A DNA stretch of 64,000 nucleotides from Paenisporosarcina antarctica (GCF_004367585.1 NZ_CP038015.1:1184001-1248000); one strand, 5' to 3'. Counted from the stretch's first letter, positions 9,824 through 18,660 are shown. The notes: a model not told the origin generated them from the sequence alone. Translations and numbers: made by a program.

Positions 9824-10435
9824 ATGAAATCATACCTGATGGAATTAGGAAAGTTAGATAGATGTGACTGTTTAAAGTGTCGTAAAGCACTAGTAAAATT
9901 ACAATGTAAAGATGATTTTAACGAAAAAAAATGGGAAAAGAAACAAGGTTGTAATTGTTCAAAGTGTCGTGAAGTAGAGATGAAAATTGAATGTAAAGAC
10001 GATTGCCACGAAAAGAAATGGGGTAAGGAACAAGGGTGTAATTGTTCGAAGTGTCGTGAAGTAGAGATGAAAATTGAATGTAAAGACAACTGCCACGAAA
10101 AGAAATGGGGTAAGGAACAAGGTTGTAATTGTTCTAAATGTCGTGAAGTAGAGATGAAAATTGAATGTAAAGACAACTGCCACGAAAAGAAATGGGATAT
10201 GAAACAAGAATGTCATTGTTTCAATTGTCGTGAAGTAGTAATCAAAATTGAATGCCATTGTCATGAAGTAGAGATCAAAATCGAATGTAAAGATGGCTAT
10301 CACGAAAAGAAATGGGATAAGAAAGAATGTAATTGTTTCAAGTGTCATAAAGTAGCGATTAAAGACGAATGTTACGATAACAAGTGTAAAGATTACTGTC
10401 CTCAAAAGAAATGGTGGAAAGAATACTGTTTTTAA
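9824..10435 (+). CDS. Unrecognised Cys-rich protein of 29-residue tandem repeats
   Basis: A 203-residue hydrophilic protein with 32 cysteines. From 9863 it consists of tandem 87-bp units (starts 9863, 9950, 10037, 10124, 10211, then degenerate), each encoding a 29-residue block. The consensus block has CxCxxC at 1-6, then Cys at 15 and Cys-His at 19-20, with a KKW near 24. The central copies are nearly identical in DNA, so the array is young or homogenised. No signal peptide or membrane segment. Strong AAAGGAGGTG ribosome site. CxCxxC/CH spacing suggests metal binding or cross-linking (for instance a spore-layer protein), but that is inference; I recognise no family. Confidence 0.75.
   Translation: MKSYLMELGKLDRCDCLKCRKALVKLQCKDDFNEKKWEKKQGCNCSKCREVEMKIECKDDCHEKKWGKEQGCNCSKCREVEMKIECKDNCHEKKWGKEQGCNCSKCREVEMKIECKDNCHEKKWDMKQECHCFNCREVVIKIECHCHEVEIKIECKDGYHEKKWDKKECNCFKCHKVAIKDECYDNKCKDYCPQKKWWKEYCF
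9863..10297 (+). repeat. Intragenic 87-bp tandem repeat array
   Basis: Five in-phase 87-bp units start at 9863, 9950, 10037, 10124 and 10211; units 2-4 are almost identical. The period is a multiple of three, so copy-number change keeps the frame. Confidence 0.9.
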
Positions 10436-10499
10436 AATAGATACAAAAATGACTGTGACAAAAGTACAACATAAATTACATGCAAATAGTTGAAATAGA

Positions 10500-10531
10500 C
10501 AAAGAAAAATCATCTATATGATTTTTCTTAA
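10500..10531 (+). terminator. Hairpin downstream of the Cys-rich gene
   Basis: AAGAAAAATCAT (10502-10513) pairs with ATGATTTTTCTT (10518-10529); a low-GC terminator-like hairpin about 65 bp after the stop codon. Confidence 0.5.
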
Positions 10532-10694
10532 GTGTCATGTTCTTATTTTTGTAGTAGTGAATGAAACTTGTCATGTATCTTATACAGTTGGATTTAAATC
10601 ATTATATCCAATTGTTTAGCAGTAGTCTTAGCAGGTCAAATATGTTAACAGCTGTATGAAGTAGCAAGACAATAGTAATTGATGTAAAATTGAG

Positions 10695-10728
10695 AAAGCG
10701 TCTTATCCAATTGAAGACGCTTTTTTTG
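10695..10728 (+). terminator. Terminator-like hairpin upstream of argF
   Basis: AAGCGTCTT (10696-10704) pairs with AAGACGCTT (10714-10722), then a run of T. It isolates argF from upstream transcription. Confidence 0.75.
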
Positions 10729-10751
10729 TGTTTAAATTAATAAAAATGCGC

Positions 10752-10780
10752 TTGCATTTATAAATATGCATAGTTATAAT
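10752..10780 (+). promoter_or_regulatory. argF promoter with candidate ArgR/AhrC box in the spacer
   Basis: TTGCAT (10752-10757) and TATAAT (10775-10780) with a 17-bp spacer. The near-palindrome TGCATTTATAAATATGCA (10753-10770) overlaps the -35 and spacer and resembles the AT-rich dyad of an ARG box. Promoter is well supported; the ArgR reading is inference from the dyad and the gene. Confidence 0.65.
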
Positions 10781-10815
10781 AGGTAATACATATTTATATT
10801 TAGGGGTGATTGTTA

Positions 10816-11781
10816 ATGAAATTATTAGAATACGTTAATCTTGAAGTGGTTAAGAGTATAAAAGGAAAAGACTTATTAACTTGGTTTGATTATTCGTCTA
10901 AAGAAGTAAAGGAATTGTTAGAGTTGGCGGTGCATCTAAAGAGTTTAGCAAAAAGTGATGTACATCCTCCTTTGCTTGAAGGAAAGACAGTCGGGCTCAT
11001 TTTTGAAAAGCATTCAACCCGAACACGTATTTCATTTGAAGTGGGAATAAATCACTTAGGCGGAAGAGCGATTTATATGCATGCTAGAGATTTGCAAATA
11101 GGACGTGGTGAGCCCATTTCAGATACAGGAAAAGTATTATCAGGATATTTAGATGGTATTATGATTCGTGCCAATTCACACAAAATGGTCGAAGAGTTGG
11201 CTCATGCCGCAACCATTCCAGTTATCAATGGATTAACAGATTTATATCATCCATGCCAAGCATTAGCCGATTTATTAACGATTCACGAAGTTAAAGGTTA
11301 CTTACCAGGTCAAAAGTTAGCTTATGTGGGGGATGGCAACAATGTGGCACATTCACTCATTATTGCCTGTGCTCATCTTGGAGTTGATGTATCAATTGCC
11401 TCGCCAGTCGGGTTCGAAGTAGATAATAGTATTTTAGCAAAAGCTCAACAACTAGCAGTTTCAAATGGATCGACAATAACAACAACCACTAACCCAATCG
11501 AAGCTGTAAAGAATGCTGATGTCATTTACACAGATGTTTGGACTAGTATGGGGCAAGAAGAAGAAACCGCAGCGCGACTACTAGCTTTTGAGGGCTATCA
11601 AATAAATGATGAACTCGTCAAACATGCAAAGTCAGACTATTTATTTCTACACTGTTTACCTGCTCATCGTGAAGAAGAAGTGGCAACATCGATTATCGAT
11701 GGTCCACATTCAAATGTATTTGACCAAGCAGAGAATCGTTTACATGCACAAAAGGCCATTCTCGCATCCGTCTTTTCATAA
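10816..11781 (+). CDS. argF: Ornithine carbamoyltransferase
   Basis: A 321-residue enzyme transferring the carbamoyl group from carbamoyl phosphate to ornithine to give citrulline. The carbamoyl-phosphate site STRTR (about 62), HPCQ (about 139) and the ornithine-side HCLPAHR (about 285) are all present. The ATG at 10816 follows AGGGGTG; an in-frame TTG at 10810 is too close to that site. It stands alone here with its own promoter and terminator, without the other arg genes. Confidence 0.96.
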   Translation: MKLLEYVNLEVVKSIKGKDLLTWFDYSSKEVKELLELAVHLKSLAKSDVHPPLLEGKTVGLIFEKHSTRTRISFEVGINHLGGRAIYMHARDLQIGRGEPISDTGKVLSGYLDGIMIRANSHKMVEELAHAATIPVINGLTDLYHPCQALADLLTIHEVKGYLPGQKLAYVGDGNNVAHSLIIACAHLGVDVSIASPVGFEVDNSILAKAQQLAVSNGSTITTTTNPIEAVKNADVIYTDVWTSMGQEEETAARLLAFEGYQINDELVKHAKSDYLFLHCLPAHREEEVATSIIDGPHSNVFDQAENRLHAQKAILASVFS

Positions 11782-11787
11782 ACAAAG

Positions 11788-11822
11788 AAAGTTCCTGAGA
11801 AAGCTATCAGGAACTTTTTTTG
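11788..11822 (+). terminator. Terminator of argF
   Basis: GTTCCTGA (11791-11798) pairs with TCAGGAAC (11807-11814), flanked by A and followed by a T run. Confidence 0.88.
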
Positions 11823-11886
11823 TGTGCAAAAGTGAGAAAGTTAATTTTCTGCAGTGAATTCATACTAATAAAAATGTTACTTATTA

Positions 11887-11933
11887 TTGACAAAAAGTTA
11901 AGTATATATTACATTTAGTACAGTATACTTAAC
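11887..11933 (+). promoter_or_regulatory. Promoter and inverted-repeat operator of the XRE operon
   Basis: TTGACA (11887-11892) and TACATT (11910-11915) with a 17-bp spacer. A perfect 10-bp inverted repeat (GTTAAGTATA at 11897-11906, TATACTTAAC at 11924-11933) straddles the -10, as expected for an autorepressor operator. Binding by the XRE protein encoded next is inference. Confidence 0.75.
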
Positions 11934-11955
11934 ATGGAAGAAAGGATTGGCCTGG

Positions 11956-12165
11956 ATGCTCCATAACAAAGTTAAAGAACTACGTGCACGTTTTGGATTT
12001 ACCCAAGGGGACTTAGGAGAGAGAGTAGGGGTCACCAGACAAACAATTGGTTTTATAGAAAAAGGCAATTTTTCTCCATCAATTACTTTGGCTTTAAAAA
12101 TGGCAAGGGAGTTTGAAATAAAAGTTGATGAGTTGTTTTGGTTGGAAGGAGAGAAGAAATTATGA
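11956..12165 (+). CDS. XRE-family transcriptional regulator
   Basis: A 69-residue protein that is essentially one HTH_3 domain: TQGDLGERVGVTRQTIGFIEKG spans helices 2 and 3, with SITLALKMAREFEIKVDELF after it. The ATG at 11956 is 9 nt after AAAGGA; an in-frame TTG at 11947 abuts that site. Its stop codon overlaps the next start (ATGA). Small XRE proteins translated with a membrane protein are usually autoregulators. Confidence 0.88.
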   Translation: MLHNKVKELRARFGFTQGDLGERVGVTRQTIGFIEKGNFSPSITLALKMAREFEIKVDELFWLEGEKKL

Positions 12166-12662
12166 AAAAAGACTTTCGTGTACAGTACCCACTATGGCAA
12201 ATGGCATTTATTGTACTGTTTGGTTTTTTTGTTTTTAGTGTAACTAGTGCTACTACAGAATTAATTAATAGTACTGACGAATTTAGTTATTCGTTTGAAT
12301 TAGCTACCTTCGAATCTTTGTTATTGCTTGGATCTATTTCCTTAACATTAGTATTGGGGGCAATATTTGCATCTAAAATAGCCAAACATAACAAACAACA
12401 CCCTACTCAAAAACTAACGATGTGGCAAATTCGTCCATTAGAATTCCTAGAGCAAGATGAAGGGATGACACACATTACGAGAAAAGCAGCACAAAAAGTG
12501 TACACATTCTTCGTGTGGGCTCTTCCGGCACTGGTAGCGATCTACTTAGTATTTGAATTATCTAGATTTTGGATGATTCTTGGTATCTTATTTTTAGCTC
12601 TTATGCAATATATAATCTACTACTTAGAAGTACGTAAACATTTGAAGGAGGTCGAGGATTAA
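12162..12662 (+). CDS. Four-segment membrane protein of unknown function
   Basis: A 166-residue protein with four predicted membrane segments (about residues 10-30, 48-70, 109-127 and 130-150) and a central cytosolic stretch rich in Thr/Gln. It is translationally coupled to the XRE gene by a 4-bp overlap and to the next gene by one base. I do not recognise the family with certainty; XRE plus small membrane protein pairs are widespread in Firmicutes. Confidence 0.7.
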   Translation: MKKDFRVQYPLWQMAFIVLFGFFVFSVTSATTELINSTDEFSYSFELATFESLLLLGSISLTLVLGAIFASKIAKHNKQHPTQKLTMWQIRPLEFLEQDEGMTHITRKAAQKVYTFFVWALPALVAIYLVFELSRFWMILGILFLALMQYIIYYLEVRKHLKEVED

Positions 12663-13111
12663 TGTGGGAATATTTATTAGTTTTTTTAGGGGCAGCTACT
12701 CCTTGGCTAGAAATAGCGTTAGTCATACCTGTAGGAATTGTGGCTGGATTATCACCATTTTGGGTGATGGTTCTTGCATTTACAGGAAATTTATTAACCG
12801 TAATTATTGTCATCATCGGCTTTGATAAAATTCAAGTTTGGTGGTTGAAACGTCAAGAAGAAAAAGGCAAATCGTCATCTAATAAACGTTCTGATAGAGC
12901 GAAGAAAATTTGGAGTAAATATGGTTTACCAGGACTTGCATTGCTTGGACCTATATTAATTGGTACTCATATCGCTGCATTTATTGGCATGAAGCTTGGG
13001 GCAGATAAAAAATGGACAACGCTGTGGTTAACTATTAGTATCGCTCTATGGACATTAACATTTGGTATTTTAACCGCACTTGGTTTTGATTTCTTTGTTA
13101 AAGAGAATTAA
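12662..13111 (+). CDS. Small multidrug-export family protein
   Basis: A 149-residue protein with an amphipathic or re-entrant N-terminal segment, ATPWLEIALVIPVGIVAGLSP (about 11-31), a charged loop (about 60-82) and LPGLALLGPILIGTHIAAFIG (about 89-110). It matches the Sm_multidrug_ex family, whose transport role is by annotation rather than experiment. Starts on the last base of the preceding stop codon, so it is the third gene of the XRE operon. Confidence 0.75.
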   Translation: MWEYLLVFLGAATPWLEIALVIPVGIVAGLSPFWVMVLAFTGNLLTVIIVIIGFDKIQVWWLKRQEEKGKSSSNKRSDRAKKIWSKYGLPGLALLGPILIGTHIAAFIGMKLGADKKWTTLWLTISIALWTLTFGILTALGFDFFVKEN

Positions 13112-13114
13112 AAT

Positions 13115-13150
13115 AAGAAAAGTCTCCGCGTTAAACGGAGACTTTTCTTA
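13115..13150. terminator. Bidirectional terminator
   Basis: AGAAAAGTCTCCG (13116-13128) pairs perfectly with CGGAGACTTTTCT (13136-13148). It lies between two convergent units and overlaps the sspI stop codon. Confidence 0.88.
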
Positions 13151-13357
13151 TGCTTTAAACGTTTGTTCCAAATGCTTTAATACGGTTTCTTTTTCTGGTT
13201 CAGGAGCGGTCTGCCACCATTTTTCAAAAAACACACCAAGCCCTGGAAGCAAATGTTCTTCGCCACGTTTAATGGCATCTTCAACGACGTCACGAATTTG
13301 TGAAGCATCGTTACCGATCATGTTAGCTGTAATAGCATCTCTAATTTGAAAGTCCAT
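13148..13357 (-). CDS. sspI: Small acid-soluble spore protein SspI
   Basis: A 69-residue protein starting MDFQIRDAITANMIGNDASQ and containing HLLPGLGVFFE, matching SspI of the spore core. Strong GGAGGAG ribosome site. It lies divergently to trmH, as in B. subtilis. A weak forespore (sigma-G-like) promoter can be proposed on the minus strand (TGTATA at 13409-13404, 16-bp spacer, CACAAAA at 13387-13381), with spacing one base short of usual. Confidence 0.93.
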   Translation of the reverse strand: MDFQIRDAITANMIGNDASQIRDVVEDAIKRGEEHLLPGLGVFFEKWWQTAPEPEKETVLKHLEQTFKA

Positions 13358-13451
13358 AATTTCTCCTCCTCACGTTTTCATTTTGTGCCCAGCTCTCGCC
13401 ACTTATACATGAATTTGATACACTTAAAAGAAAAAGGTGGTACAACTAGAA

Positions 13452-14228
13452 ATGAAACGCATAGAATCATCGCAAAATGCACAAGTAAAGCATTGGAAAA
13501 GACTTATTACCGTACGTAAAGAGCGAGACAAATCAGGAGAATTCTTAGTTGAGGGATTCCATTTAGTTGAAGAAGCGTTGAGAAAACAAGAGTCTGTTTT
13601 AGCACTTATTGTAAGAGAAGGAATGACCATTCCAAAAAACTGGAATGTTGAAGAAATTGAAATTATTGAAGTAACAATGGACATAGCTAAAGAAATGGCT
13701 GAAACTGAACACTCGCAAGGAATTTATGCACATTGTAGCCAATCAACAACGACCAAAGAACAACAACAATCTTGGGAAAAGCTTCTCTTTATTGATGCTG
13801 TTCAAGATCCAGGCAATGTTGGTACAATGATTCGTACAGCGGACGCTGCTGGACTAGATGCAGTTATTTTAGGGAAAGGATCAGCGGATGCTTTTAACCC
13901 GAAAACCGTCCGATCTGGTCAAGGTTCACATTTCCATATTCCGATTGTAAAAGGCGACTTATCTGATTGGGTACAAGCATGCAAGTATAAAGATATTCCT
14001 GTATATGGAACTTCTTTAGATGATTCAGTCGTCTACAACCATATCGAACCACAACCACAATTCGCATTAATTATGGGTAATGAAGGTAGTGGATTGTCAC
14101 AACAACTGCTCCAACAAACGGATATGAATTTAAAAATCCCATTAGTAGGACAAGCCGAATCATTAAACGTAGCAGTTGCAACAGGGATTCTTTTATACAC
14201 ATTAATACCTATTCAAGTTGAATCTTGA
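13452..14228 (+). CDS. TrmH/SpoU-family RNA 2'-O-methyltransferase
   Basis: A 258-residue SPOUT methyltransferase: N-terminal substrate-binding domain, then the knot motifs DAVQDPGNVGTMIRTADAAG (about 116-135), LGKGSADAFNPKTVRSGQG and the SAM-binding IMGNEGSGLSQQL, ending ESLNVAVATGILLY. Likely a 23S rRNA modifier (YsgA-type). The ATG at 13452 is preferred to the GTG at 13437, which lies within the AAAAAGGTGG ribosome site. Sits between sspI and pheST as in B. subtilis. Confidence 0.9.
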   Translation: MKRIESSQNAQVKHWKRLITVRKERDKSGEFLVEGFHLVEEALRKQESVLALIVREGMTIPKNWNVEEIEIIEVTMDIAKEMAETEHSQGIYAHCSQSTTTKEQQQSWEKLLFIDAVQDPGNVGTMIRTADAAGLDAVILGKGSADAFNPKTVRSGQGSHFHIPIVKGDLSDWVQACKYKDIPVYGTSLDDSVVYNHIEPQPQFALIMGNEGSGLSQQLLQQTDMNLKIPLVGQAESLNVAVATGILLYTLIPIQVES

Positions 14229-14253
14229 TGAAAAAATGAATTAAGTTTATAAT
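14225..14253 (+). promoter_or_regulatory. Sigma-A promoter of pheST
   Basis: TTGATG at 14225-14230 (overlapping the trmH stop) and TATAAT at 14248-14253 with a 17-bp spacer. Confidence 0.7.
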
Positions 14254-14261
14254 AGAAAGTA

Positions 14262-14530
14262 ATATGATACGCTAAAAGCTTTGACCGGGAAGAGTACGTG
14301 AAATCCTTTTATTAAGGAAGTTTGCACCAAGACTGAAAGTGCAAATATAAAAGTTTCATCGAAGTTCACCCCGTTAGTTGCCGCCAGGACCAGCAGTTGC
14401 TGTAAAGGTGTGCCGGTGAAGAGCCGTTAATTCAATGAAGTGATTACGTCTGGAAAATCAGCGTAGTAATCAGGGTGGTACCGCGAAAATAGTTCCTCGT
14501 CCCTTTTTCAGGGGCGGGGTTTTTTATTTT
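14262..14530 (+). promoter_or_regulatory. T-box riboswitch controlling pheST
   Basis: T-box sequence AGGGTGGTACCGCG at 14472-14485 precedes a terminator (CCTCGTCCCT, loop, AGGGGCGGGG, then a T run). The likely specifier is TTC (Phe) at 14365-14367, followed by ACC as is usual. Uncharged tRNA-Phe would stabilise the antiterminator. Confidence 0.93.
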
Positions 14531-14550
14531 TTTAGAGGGAGGATGTACAA

Positions 14551-15588
14551 ATGCAAGAACAATTACAACAATTAAAACAAGAAGCGATTAGCAAAATAGA
14601 ATCTGCTTCAACTGTAAAAGAACTTCAAGACGTACGTGTAGCATATTTAGGGAAAAAAGGACCGATTACGGATTTATTAAAAGGCATGGGGAAACTACCG
14701 GCTGAAGAACGTCCTAAAATGGGTGCACTTGTAAACGTCATTCGTGAAGAGGTAACATCAGTTCTAGATGAACGTCTTGTTGTATTAGAAGACTTTGCAA
14801 TTCAACAACAACTAAAAAATGAATCAATTGATGTGACATTACCAGGTCGTCCTGTAAAAACAGGAAATCATCATCCTTTAACACGTGTTGTAGAAGAAAT
14901 TGAAGACTTATTTATTAGTATGGGATATGAAATTGCTGAAGGTCCTGAAGTGGAAAAAGATTACTATAACTTCGAAGCATTGAACTTGCCAAAAGGGCAT
15001 CCAGCTCGTGATATGCAAGATTCATTCTACATTTCAGAAGATATATTACTTCGAACACATACATCACCAGTGCAAGCACGAACGATGGAAGCTAAAGGCG
15101 GAGAACCAATTAGAATTATTTGCCCTGGTAAAGTGTACCGACGTGATAACGATGATGCGACACATTCACACCAATTCACTCAAATCGAAGGTCTTGTCAT
15201 CGGTGAGAACATTCGCATGAGTGATTTAAAAGGTACATTATCTGTGTTTGCAAAGAAAATGTTTGGTGACGATCGTGAAATTCGCTTACGTCCAAGTTTC
15301 TTCCCATTTACTGAGCCATCTGTTGAGATGGATATATCTTGTTTTAAATGTGGTGGAAGTGGCTGTAACGTCTGTAAAAAAACAGGTTGGATCGAAATTT
15401 TAGGTGCCGGTATGGTGCATCCAAATGTATTAGAAATGGCAGGTTACGATTCAAAACGTCTGTCAGGGTTTGCATTTGGTATGGGACCAGAGCGCATTGC
15501 GATGTTGAAATATGGAGTGGAAGACATTCGTCATTTCTATACAAATGATGTGCGATTCGTTTCTCAATTCCACCGAACTGAAGTGTAA
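14551..15588 (+). CDS. pheS: Phenylalanyl-tRNA synthetase alpha subunit
   Basis: A 345-residue catalytic subunit. N-terminal coiled coil (about 1-90), then the class II core: motif region [47 protein letters not shown] and [14 protein letters not shown]. It also has the CxxCGG...C cluster ([17 protein letters not shown]) typical of Gram-positive PheS. Forms an alpha2-beta2 enzyme with PheT, 12 bp downstream. T-box regulated. Confidence 0.98.
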   Translation: MQEQLQQLKQEAISKIESASTVKELQDVRVAYLGKKGPITDLLKGMGKLPAEERPKMGALVNVIREEVTSVLDERLVVLEDFAIQQQLKNESIDVTLPGRPVKTGNHHPLTRVVEEIEDLFISMGYEIAEGPEVEKDYYNFEALNLPKGHPARDMQDSFYISEDILLRTHTSPVQARTMEAKGGEPIRIICPGKVYRRDNDDATHSHQFTQIEGLVIGENIRMSDLKGTLSVFAKKMFGDDREIRLRPSFFPFTEPSVEMDISCFKCGGSGCNVCKKTGWIEILGAGMVHPNVLEMAGYDSKRLSGFAFGMGPERIAMLKYGVEDIRHFYTNDVRFVSQFHRTEV

Positions 15589-15600
15589 GGAGGAGATCAC

Positions 15601-18012
15601 ATGCTAGTTTCTACAAAATGGTTAGCAGATTACATCGAGACAAAAGGATTAGCTCCAGCAGAGCTTGCAGAGATGATTACGCGATCAGGCATAGAAGTTG
15701 ATGCTGTTATCGATCGCTCACATGGAATGACTAACGTCGTTGTTGGTCATGTAGTGGAATGTGGAAAGCATCCAGAAGCAGATAAATTATCCATATGCCA
15801 AGTTGATGTTGGGGAAGAAATGACACAAATTATTTGTGGAGCACCAAACATAGCTACTGGTCAAAAAGTAATCGTGGCACGTCCGGGAGCGATATTAGCC
15901 GGAGGCATGAAAATTAAAAAAGCGAAACTTCGTGGAGAAGAATCAAACGGTATGATTTGTTCACTTCAAGAGCTTGCAATTGAAGGGAAGCTTGTACCCA
16001 AAGCGTATGCTGAAGGAATTTATGTATTGCCAGTTGATACACAAACGGGTGCAGATGCACTTGAAGTTCTAGGGTTACATGATACGGTGCTAGAACTTGG
16101 TTTAACGCCAAACCGTGCAGATGCTATGAGCATGTTAGGTGTGGCATACGAAGTTGGTGCGATTCTTTCTGAAGATATGAAATATCCTGAAATCAACTAT
16201 ACTTCATCAAATGAAGTAGCTGAAAATGTCTTGAAACTACGTGTGGAAGACTTGGATGCAAACCCAATGTACGTTGCAAAAGTAGTGAAAAATGTAAAAA
16301 TCGGTGAATCTCCATTATGGTTACAACAACGTTTGATGGCTGCAGGAGTGCGACCACATAATAATGTTGTTGACGTGACCAACTATGTGTTAATGGAATA
16401 TGGTCAACCACTTCATGCATTTGATTACGATCGTCTAGAAACAGGTGAAATCGTTGTGCGCGCAGCACGTCAAGGTGAAAAAATCACCACATTGGACAAT
16501 CAACAACGCGAATTACAAGCCCATCATTTGGTTATAACAAACGGTCAAGAACCTGTAGCGATTGCAGGAGTTATGGGTGGCGCTAATTCAGAAGTACATG
16601 AAGGCACGACAACCATCGTTATAGAGTCAGCATACTTCAAACCCGCTTCTGTTCGTCAAACATCAAAAGACCATAACCTCCGCAGTGATGCGAGCTCTCG
16701 TTTTGAAAAAAGCGTAGATCCGAATCGTGTGGAAGCGGCCGCAGAGCGTGCAGCACAACTGATTGCGGAACTTGCTGGAGGAGAAGTCCTACAAGGCAGC
16801 GTTAAAGTTGACGAACTGGATAAATCACAAAAAGAAGTAGTGGTATCCCCAGACTTCATTAATAATCGTTTAGGTATGAAAATTTCTTTAGAAGAAATGA
16901 CAGCTATTTTAAGTCGTCTAAAATTCGATTTCGAAGCAGCGAATGGACAGCTTTATATTCAAGCACCCACACGTCGCCAAGATATCCAGATTGAAGAAGA
17001 CATCGTGGAAGAAATTGCTCGTATTTATGGCTATGATGAAATCCCATTAACACTTCCAGATGGTGAAATAACGCCTGGTGGGTTAACTCCTTATCAAGCA
17101 CAGCGCCGAATCGTTCGCAACTTCATGGAAGGTGCAGGCTTGCATCAAGCAATCACCTATTCATTAACATCTAAAGAGCTTGCGCAAAGCTTTGCGTTAG
17201 AAACAGCACCTGTAACGGAATTATTAATGCCTATGAGCGAAGAACGAAGTACCCTTCGACAATCATTAATTCCACATTTACTCGAAGCTGCCACTTATAA
17301 CGTAGCGCGTAAAGCAGATGCAGTGACGTTATTTGAAACAAGTTCTGTATTCTTAGGTGAAACAGCTGAAGGTCTTCCTCACGAAGAAGAACATGTAGCG
17401 GCAGTTTTGACAGGTAAATGGCTTGACCATAGCTGGCAAGGTGAACGCAAAACAGTCGATTTCTTTGTGTTAAAAGGAATTATTGAAGGCTTGTTTGCAA
17501 AACTAGGATTAGACAAACATCTGTCATTTGAACAGGCGCAAGTGAATGGTCTACACCCAGGTAGAACGGCGACAATTAAACTAGCCGACAAGTCAATCGG
17601 TGTTGTTGGACAATTACATCCAACTGAACAAAAGAAACGCGATTTAAAAGAAACATATGTAATGGAACTGAACATGGCTAAACTATTAGCTTTCTCTCTA
17701 GAACCATTATTGTACACACCAGTACCACGTTTCCCATCTATCTCACGTGATATTGCTTTAGTCGTTGAAAGAGCGAAAGCGGCTGGCGAATTAGAACAAA
17801 TTATTCGTGGAGCGGGTGGTAAGTTATTGAAAGATGTCCGAGTTTTTGATTTATACGAAGGAGAGAAAATGGAACCAGGTCAAAAATCTGTAGCATTCTC
17901 TCTAACTTACGAGGATCCAGAACGTACATTAACAGATGAAGAAGTCGTAAAGGCTCATTCGAAAGTATTAAAAGCTCTTGAAGTAGAAGGTAACGCACAA
18001 CTTCGAGGATAA
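15601..18012 (+). CDS. pheT: Phenylalanyl-tRNA synthetase beta subunit
   Basis: An 803-residue protein of normal length: OB-fold tRNA-binding domain (about 40-150), B3/4 editing region (about 210-390), B5 (about 405-475), the catalytic-like core and a C-terminal ferredoxin-fold anticodon-binding domain (about 710-803). It edits misacylated Tyr and binds tRNA-Phe. AGGAGG ribosome site overlaps the end of pheS. Confidence 0.98.
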   Translation: MLVSTKWLADYIETKGLAPAELAEMITRSGIEVDAVIDRSHGMTNVVVGHVVECGKHPEADKLSICQVDVGEEMTQIICGAPNIATGQKVIVARPGAILAGGMKIKKAKLRGEESNGMICSLQELAIEGKLVPKAYAEGIYVLPVDTQTGADALEVLGLHDTVLELGLTPNRADAMSMLGVAYEVGAILSEDMKYPEINYTSSNEVAENVLKLRVEDLDANPMYVAKVVKNVKIGESPLWLQQRLMAAGVRPHNNVVDVTNYVLMEYGQPLHAFDYDRLETGEIVVRAARQGEKITTLDNQQRELQAHHLVITNGQEPVAIAGVMGGANSEVHEGTTTIVIESAYFKPASVRQTSKDHNLRSDASSRFEKSVDPNRVEAAAERAAQLIAELAGGEVLQGSVKVDELDKSQKEVVVSPDFINNRLGMKISLEEMTAILSRLKFDFEAANGQLYIQAPTRRQDIQIEEDIVEEIARIYGYDEIPLTLPDGEITPGGLTPYQAQRRIVRNFMEGAGLHQAITYSLTSKELAQSFALETAPVTELLMPMSEERSTLRQSLIPHLLEAATYNVARKADAVTLFETSSVFLGETAEGLPHEEEHVAAVLTGKWLDHSWQGERKTVDFFVLKGIIEGLFAKLGLDKHLSFEQAQVNGLHPGRTATIKLADKSIGVVGQLHPTEQKKRDLKETYVMELNMAKLLAFSLEPLLYTPVPRFPSISRDIALVVERAKAAGELEQIIRGAGGKLLKDVRVFDLYEGEKMEPGQKSVAFSLTYEDPERTLTDEEVVKAHSKVLKALEVEGNAQLRG

Positions 18013-18020
18013 ACCATAGG

Positions 18021-18053
18021 AAGAAGAGGGAGAACTAAACCTCTTCTTTTTTT
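18021..18053 (+). terminator. Terminator of pheST
   Basis: AAGAAGAGG (18021-18029) pairs with CCTCTTCTT (18040-18048), followed by T. Confidence 0.85.
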
Positions 18054-18245
18054 ATTTTATAAGAAAGTGAAAATAATTATATACATCCTTTTTTTCATTC
18101 CAACAAGCAATGTTGAGATAGGTGTGAATCTGGTCGTTAGTTGAGTGTTATGAAGTATCTGTAAGTCCATAAAAAAGGGTATTCCCATACTATAAAGTGT
18201 CTCGCATCGTCAAAATTCTAAAGTTCTTAGGTCGAGCATAGCTCA

Positions 18246-18336
18246 GTTGTAATTATTGGTTGTGACGTTGTAATTATGTAAGGTGACGTTGTAAAATTAA
18301 ACCTTCATGTTGTAAAAATAGCGATTCACGTTGTAA
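18246..18336. repeat. Five-copy direct repeat with exact 21-bp period
   Basis: The core GTTGTAA occurs at 18246, 18267, 18288, 18309 and 18330, always 21 bp apart. In four of the five it is preceded by AC or AT (ACGTTGTAA or ATGTTGTAA). The 12-14 bp between cores differ. See the similar arrays at 39371 and 55692. Confidence 0.85.
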
Positions 18337-18568
18337 TAGTTAAATTTTGGGAATTAAATAGCTAATTAATATGTTAAAGATTGGTGACTTTTAAATGTGG
18401 ATTTTGGAAAATAGATGAGAGGTTATGAAACTTGGTAATTAAGTTTGAAAAAGAGGATAGCCAAACTGAAAGTGACACAAAGAAGCAATCTAAAGTGATA
18501 TGGAAATTGTTGTCGACATCTTGGTATCGTAACGCTAGTTAGAGAAATTCAGACCTGTGCACGTGGTT

Positions 18569-18660
18569 GTAGGCGAGCTAAAGGACGCACATCCGTACAA
18601 AATCGCCTACCAGAAAAGAAGACTAGCGATGTGAACGTCACATCGCTAGTCTTCTTCTTT
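18569..18660. terminator. Structured block with 19-bp perfect hairpin, terminator of rnhC and possible dispersed repeat
   Basis: A perfect 19-bp stem (18616-18634 with 18638-18656) has a 3-nt loop. Read on the minus strand it is followed by TTTTC and lies about 125 bp past the rnhC stop, so it can terminate rnhC; it can also act on the plus strand. An outer inverted repeat GTAGGCGA (18569-18576)/TCGCCTAC (18603-18610) lies beside it. Confidence 0.6.

Larger units (their letters stand above)
10436..10815. other. Intergenic region Cys-rich gene to argF
   Basis: It holds the hairpins at 10500 and 10695 and the argF promoter/operator at 10752-10780. I see no gene in it. Confidence 0.5.

Noticed and set aside
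9790-10513. Long minus-strand frames opposite the Cys-rich gene
   Set aside because: They arise from the in-phase 87-bp repeat on the other strand; Phe/Leu-rich, without ribosome sites.
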